Source: Stigmatella aurantiaca (GTDB lineage Bacteria > Myxococcota > Myxococcia > Myxococcales > Myxococcaceae). From it: DNA of 64,000 nucleotides. Positions 62,927-64,000 of this stretch are shown here, in pieces (positions within the stretch are counted from its first letter, which is position 1; every line of letters starts with the position of its first letter). The notes beneath the pieces were generated by a model that was not told the DNA's origin, searched no databases, and worked only from the letters and a program-made list of their open reading frames with translations. Both the position numbers and the translations under genes were made by a program. The stretch spans positions 124,001 through 188,000 of the forward strand of contig NZ_FOAP01000006.1 in the NCBI RefSeq assembly GCF_900109545.1, read 5' to 3'.

Positions 62927-64000
62927 ATGCGAGGTCTGCTCCCTGAGCCCGTCCGGCGGCCATTCCTTCGCGGCATCGCGGCGGCGCTCGCGATCCTGTG
63001 TTGCTTCACTGGAAGTATGGCGGCCTGGGCTGACCCTGAGCCCTTTGCCCGGAGCTTCGACATTGTCCCCGTCAAGCTTGCCGCTGCACAGTCGCGCGGC
63101 ATCGCACTGGAGGGTGCCCGGTCTCTGCCCCCTGGCAGCCTGCATGCTGCCATCGCGCTCGACTTCAACTTGCACGTCCTGTCGCTCAAGCTCGGGGACG
63201 AGAAGTTGGGCAATTTATTGCCCTACCGGCTCGACGCACATGCCCTGTTCGCCTACCAGCTGAACCGGAGGCTGGAGCTGGCACTGGACCTGCCCTTCAC
63301 GGTCATCCAGGGCAACCGGTTCGGACTGCTGGGCGAGGCGCTGAATGCGCCGGACTTCCCTGGCGCCGCGGGCGTGAGCCGTGCCGGCATGGGGGATGTA
63401 CGCCTGCTCCCCCGGGTCTCCCTCCTGGACCCCGAGACGTTCCCCGTGGGCCTCGCCCTGGTGGGCGAGGTGCGGCTGCCCACCGGCAATGGCGGCAGCT
63501 TCATGGGCGAGCGCAGCGTACTCGTGGCCCCGCGGCTCGCGGTGGAGCGCGCCTTCGGCCCGGTGCGGCTGCTCGGCAACCTGGGCTGGCGCTTCCGCAA
63601 GGCCACGCAGTACCTCAACCTCTACGTGGATGACGAGCTGACCCTGGGCGCGGGCGCCGTGGTGGACCTGCCCAACATGGGCCGGTTCACCGATGTGCAG
63701 GTGATGGGCGAGATGCACCTGTCCACGCCCGCCTCCGCCCCCTTCAACTTCCGCCAGGCCGACTCGCTGAAGACGCCCTGGGAGGTGCTCGCCGGCGTGC
63801 GCACCCGGGTGGCGGGCCCCTGGGGCATCGCGCTGAACGTGGGCCGGGGCATGGGCCTGCGCGGTGGGTACGGGCGCGAGGATCTCCGCATCACCTTCGC
63901 CGTGAACTACGACCGGTCCGGCTTCGAGCCGGACAGCGATGGCGACGGCGTCCCCGACTCCGTCGACAAGTGCCCCACCGAGCGAGAGGACCGCGACGGG
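62927..64000 (+). CDS. outer-membrane beta-barrel protein with thrombospondin type 3 repeats (3' partial)
   Basis: The reading frame is open from ATG 62927 to the window end (358 codons). A signal peptide-like N terminus ([20 protein letters not shown]) is followed by amphipathic beta strands ([69 protein letters not shown]). The visible end [17 protein letters not shown] is a calcium-binding thrombospondin type 3 repeat, which in such proteins usually leads into an OmpA peptidoglycan-binding domain beyond the window. It is divergent from the subtilisin-like gene (122-base gap). Confidence 0.85.
   Translation, partial: MRGLLPEPVRRPFLRGIAAALAILCCFTGSMAAWADPEPFARSFDIVPVKLAAAQSRGIALEGARSLPPGSLHAAIALDFNLHVLSLKLGDEKLGNLLPYRLDAHALFAYQLNRRLELALDLPFTVIQGNRFGLLGEALNAPDFPGAAGVSRAGMGDVRLLPRVSLLDPETFPVGLALVGEVRLPTGNGGSFMGERSVLVAPRLAVERAFGPVRLLGNLGWRFRKATQYLNLYVDDELTLGAGAVVDLPNMGRFTDVQVMGEMHLSTPASAPFNFRQADSLKTPWEVLAGVRTRVAGPWGIALNVGRGMGLRGGYGREDLRITFAVNYDRSGFEPDSDGDGVPDSVDKCPTEREDRDG

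Overview
This window is high-GC DNA (roughly 68-70% by eye) from a delta-proteobacterium, most likely a myxobacterium of the Cystobacterineae (Myxococcus/Archangium/Stigmatella group). The evidence is a tmRNA with proteolysis tag ANDNVELALAA, a giant Ser/Thr-kinase/AAA/GAF/histidine-kinase hybrid, many secreted lipoproteins and proteases, and members of two lipoprotein-linked paralogue families (DUF2380/TIGR02269-like and double-CXXCG/TIGR02264-like) known mainly from Myxococcus. These assignments were made by reading motifs, not by database search.

Region 1 (1-34570) looks like ordinary chromosome. It holds a partial GH92 mannosidase, an Spx/ArsC-like protein, a secreted propeller, a rare three-domain fusion (adenosine-deaminase-like, SLOG-like and NUDIX), FabF with a palindromic operator, and a SWIM/SNF2 helicase. 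Next come a thioredoxin-reductase-like flavoprotein, lactate dehydrogenase, a TetR-controlled reductase/NUDIX operon, an EamA exporter, a B12-type radical SAM enzyme beside an M48 membrane protease, a GH43-CBM6 glycosidase, the 1767-residue hybrid kinase, CutC, a methyltransferase, a LysR/MFS divergon with a kinase-fold phosphotransferase, and a K+-dependent membrane pyrophosphatase.

Region 2 (34571-37034) is a gene-poor boundary with one lipase gene, a decayed Ig-like fragment, two strong minus-strand terminators and possible recombinase debris.

Region 3 (about 37035-56802) is accessory. It is bracketed by direct repeats of the 3' end of ssrA: 27 positions with 25 identical, one inside intact ssrA at 56.8 kb and one at 37.04 kb beside a tyrosine-recombinase remnant. 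I read it as a genomic island of about 19.7 kb. A third, inverted copy of the ssrA 3' end with its terminator lies at 52.04 kb, so the island is composite. Cargo includes a dehydrogenase/MFS pair, a DoxX/hydrolase/YCII operon, a secreted BNR-repeat protein, a MarR operon, an aldo-keto reductase/AraC divergon, an IS701-family element with a CTAG target duplication, a MITE-like element, and pieces of IS30, IS3, IS91-like and IS1182-like elements and integrases. It also carries two lipoprotein-toxin/immunity pairs laid out like the SitA/SitI toxins of outer-membrane exchange; one is the last cargo before ssrA.

Region 4 (56778-64000) returns to chromosome: ssrA, a pair of M16 peptidase genes (one with the zinc motif, one a lipoprotein without it), a subtilisin-like lipoprotein with Ig-like and PKD domains, and the start of an outer-membrane beta-barrel protein with thrombospondin type 3 repeats that runs off the end.
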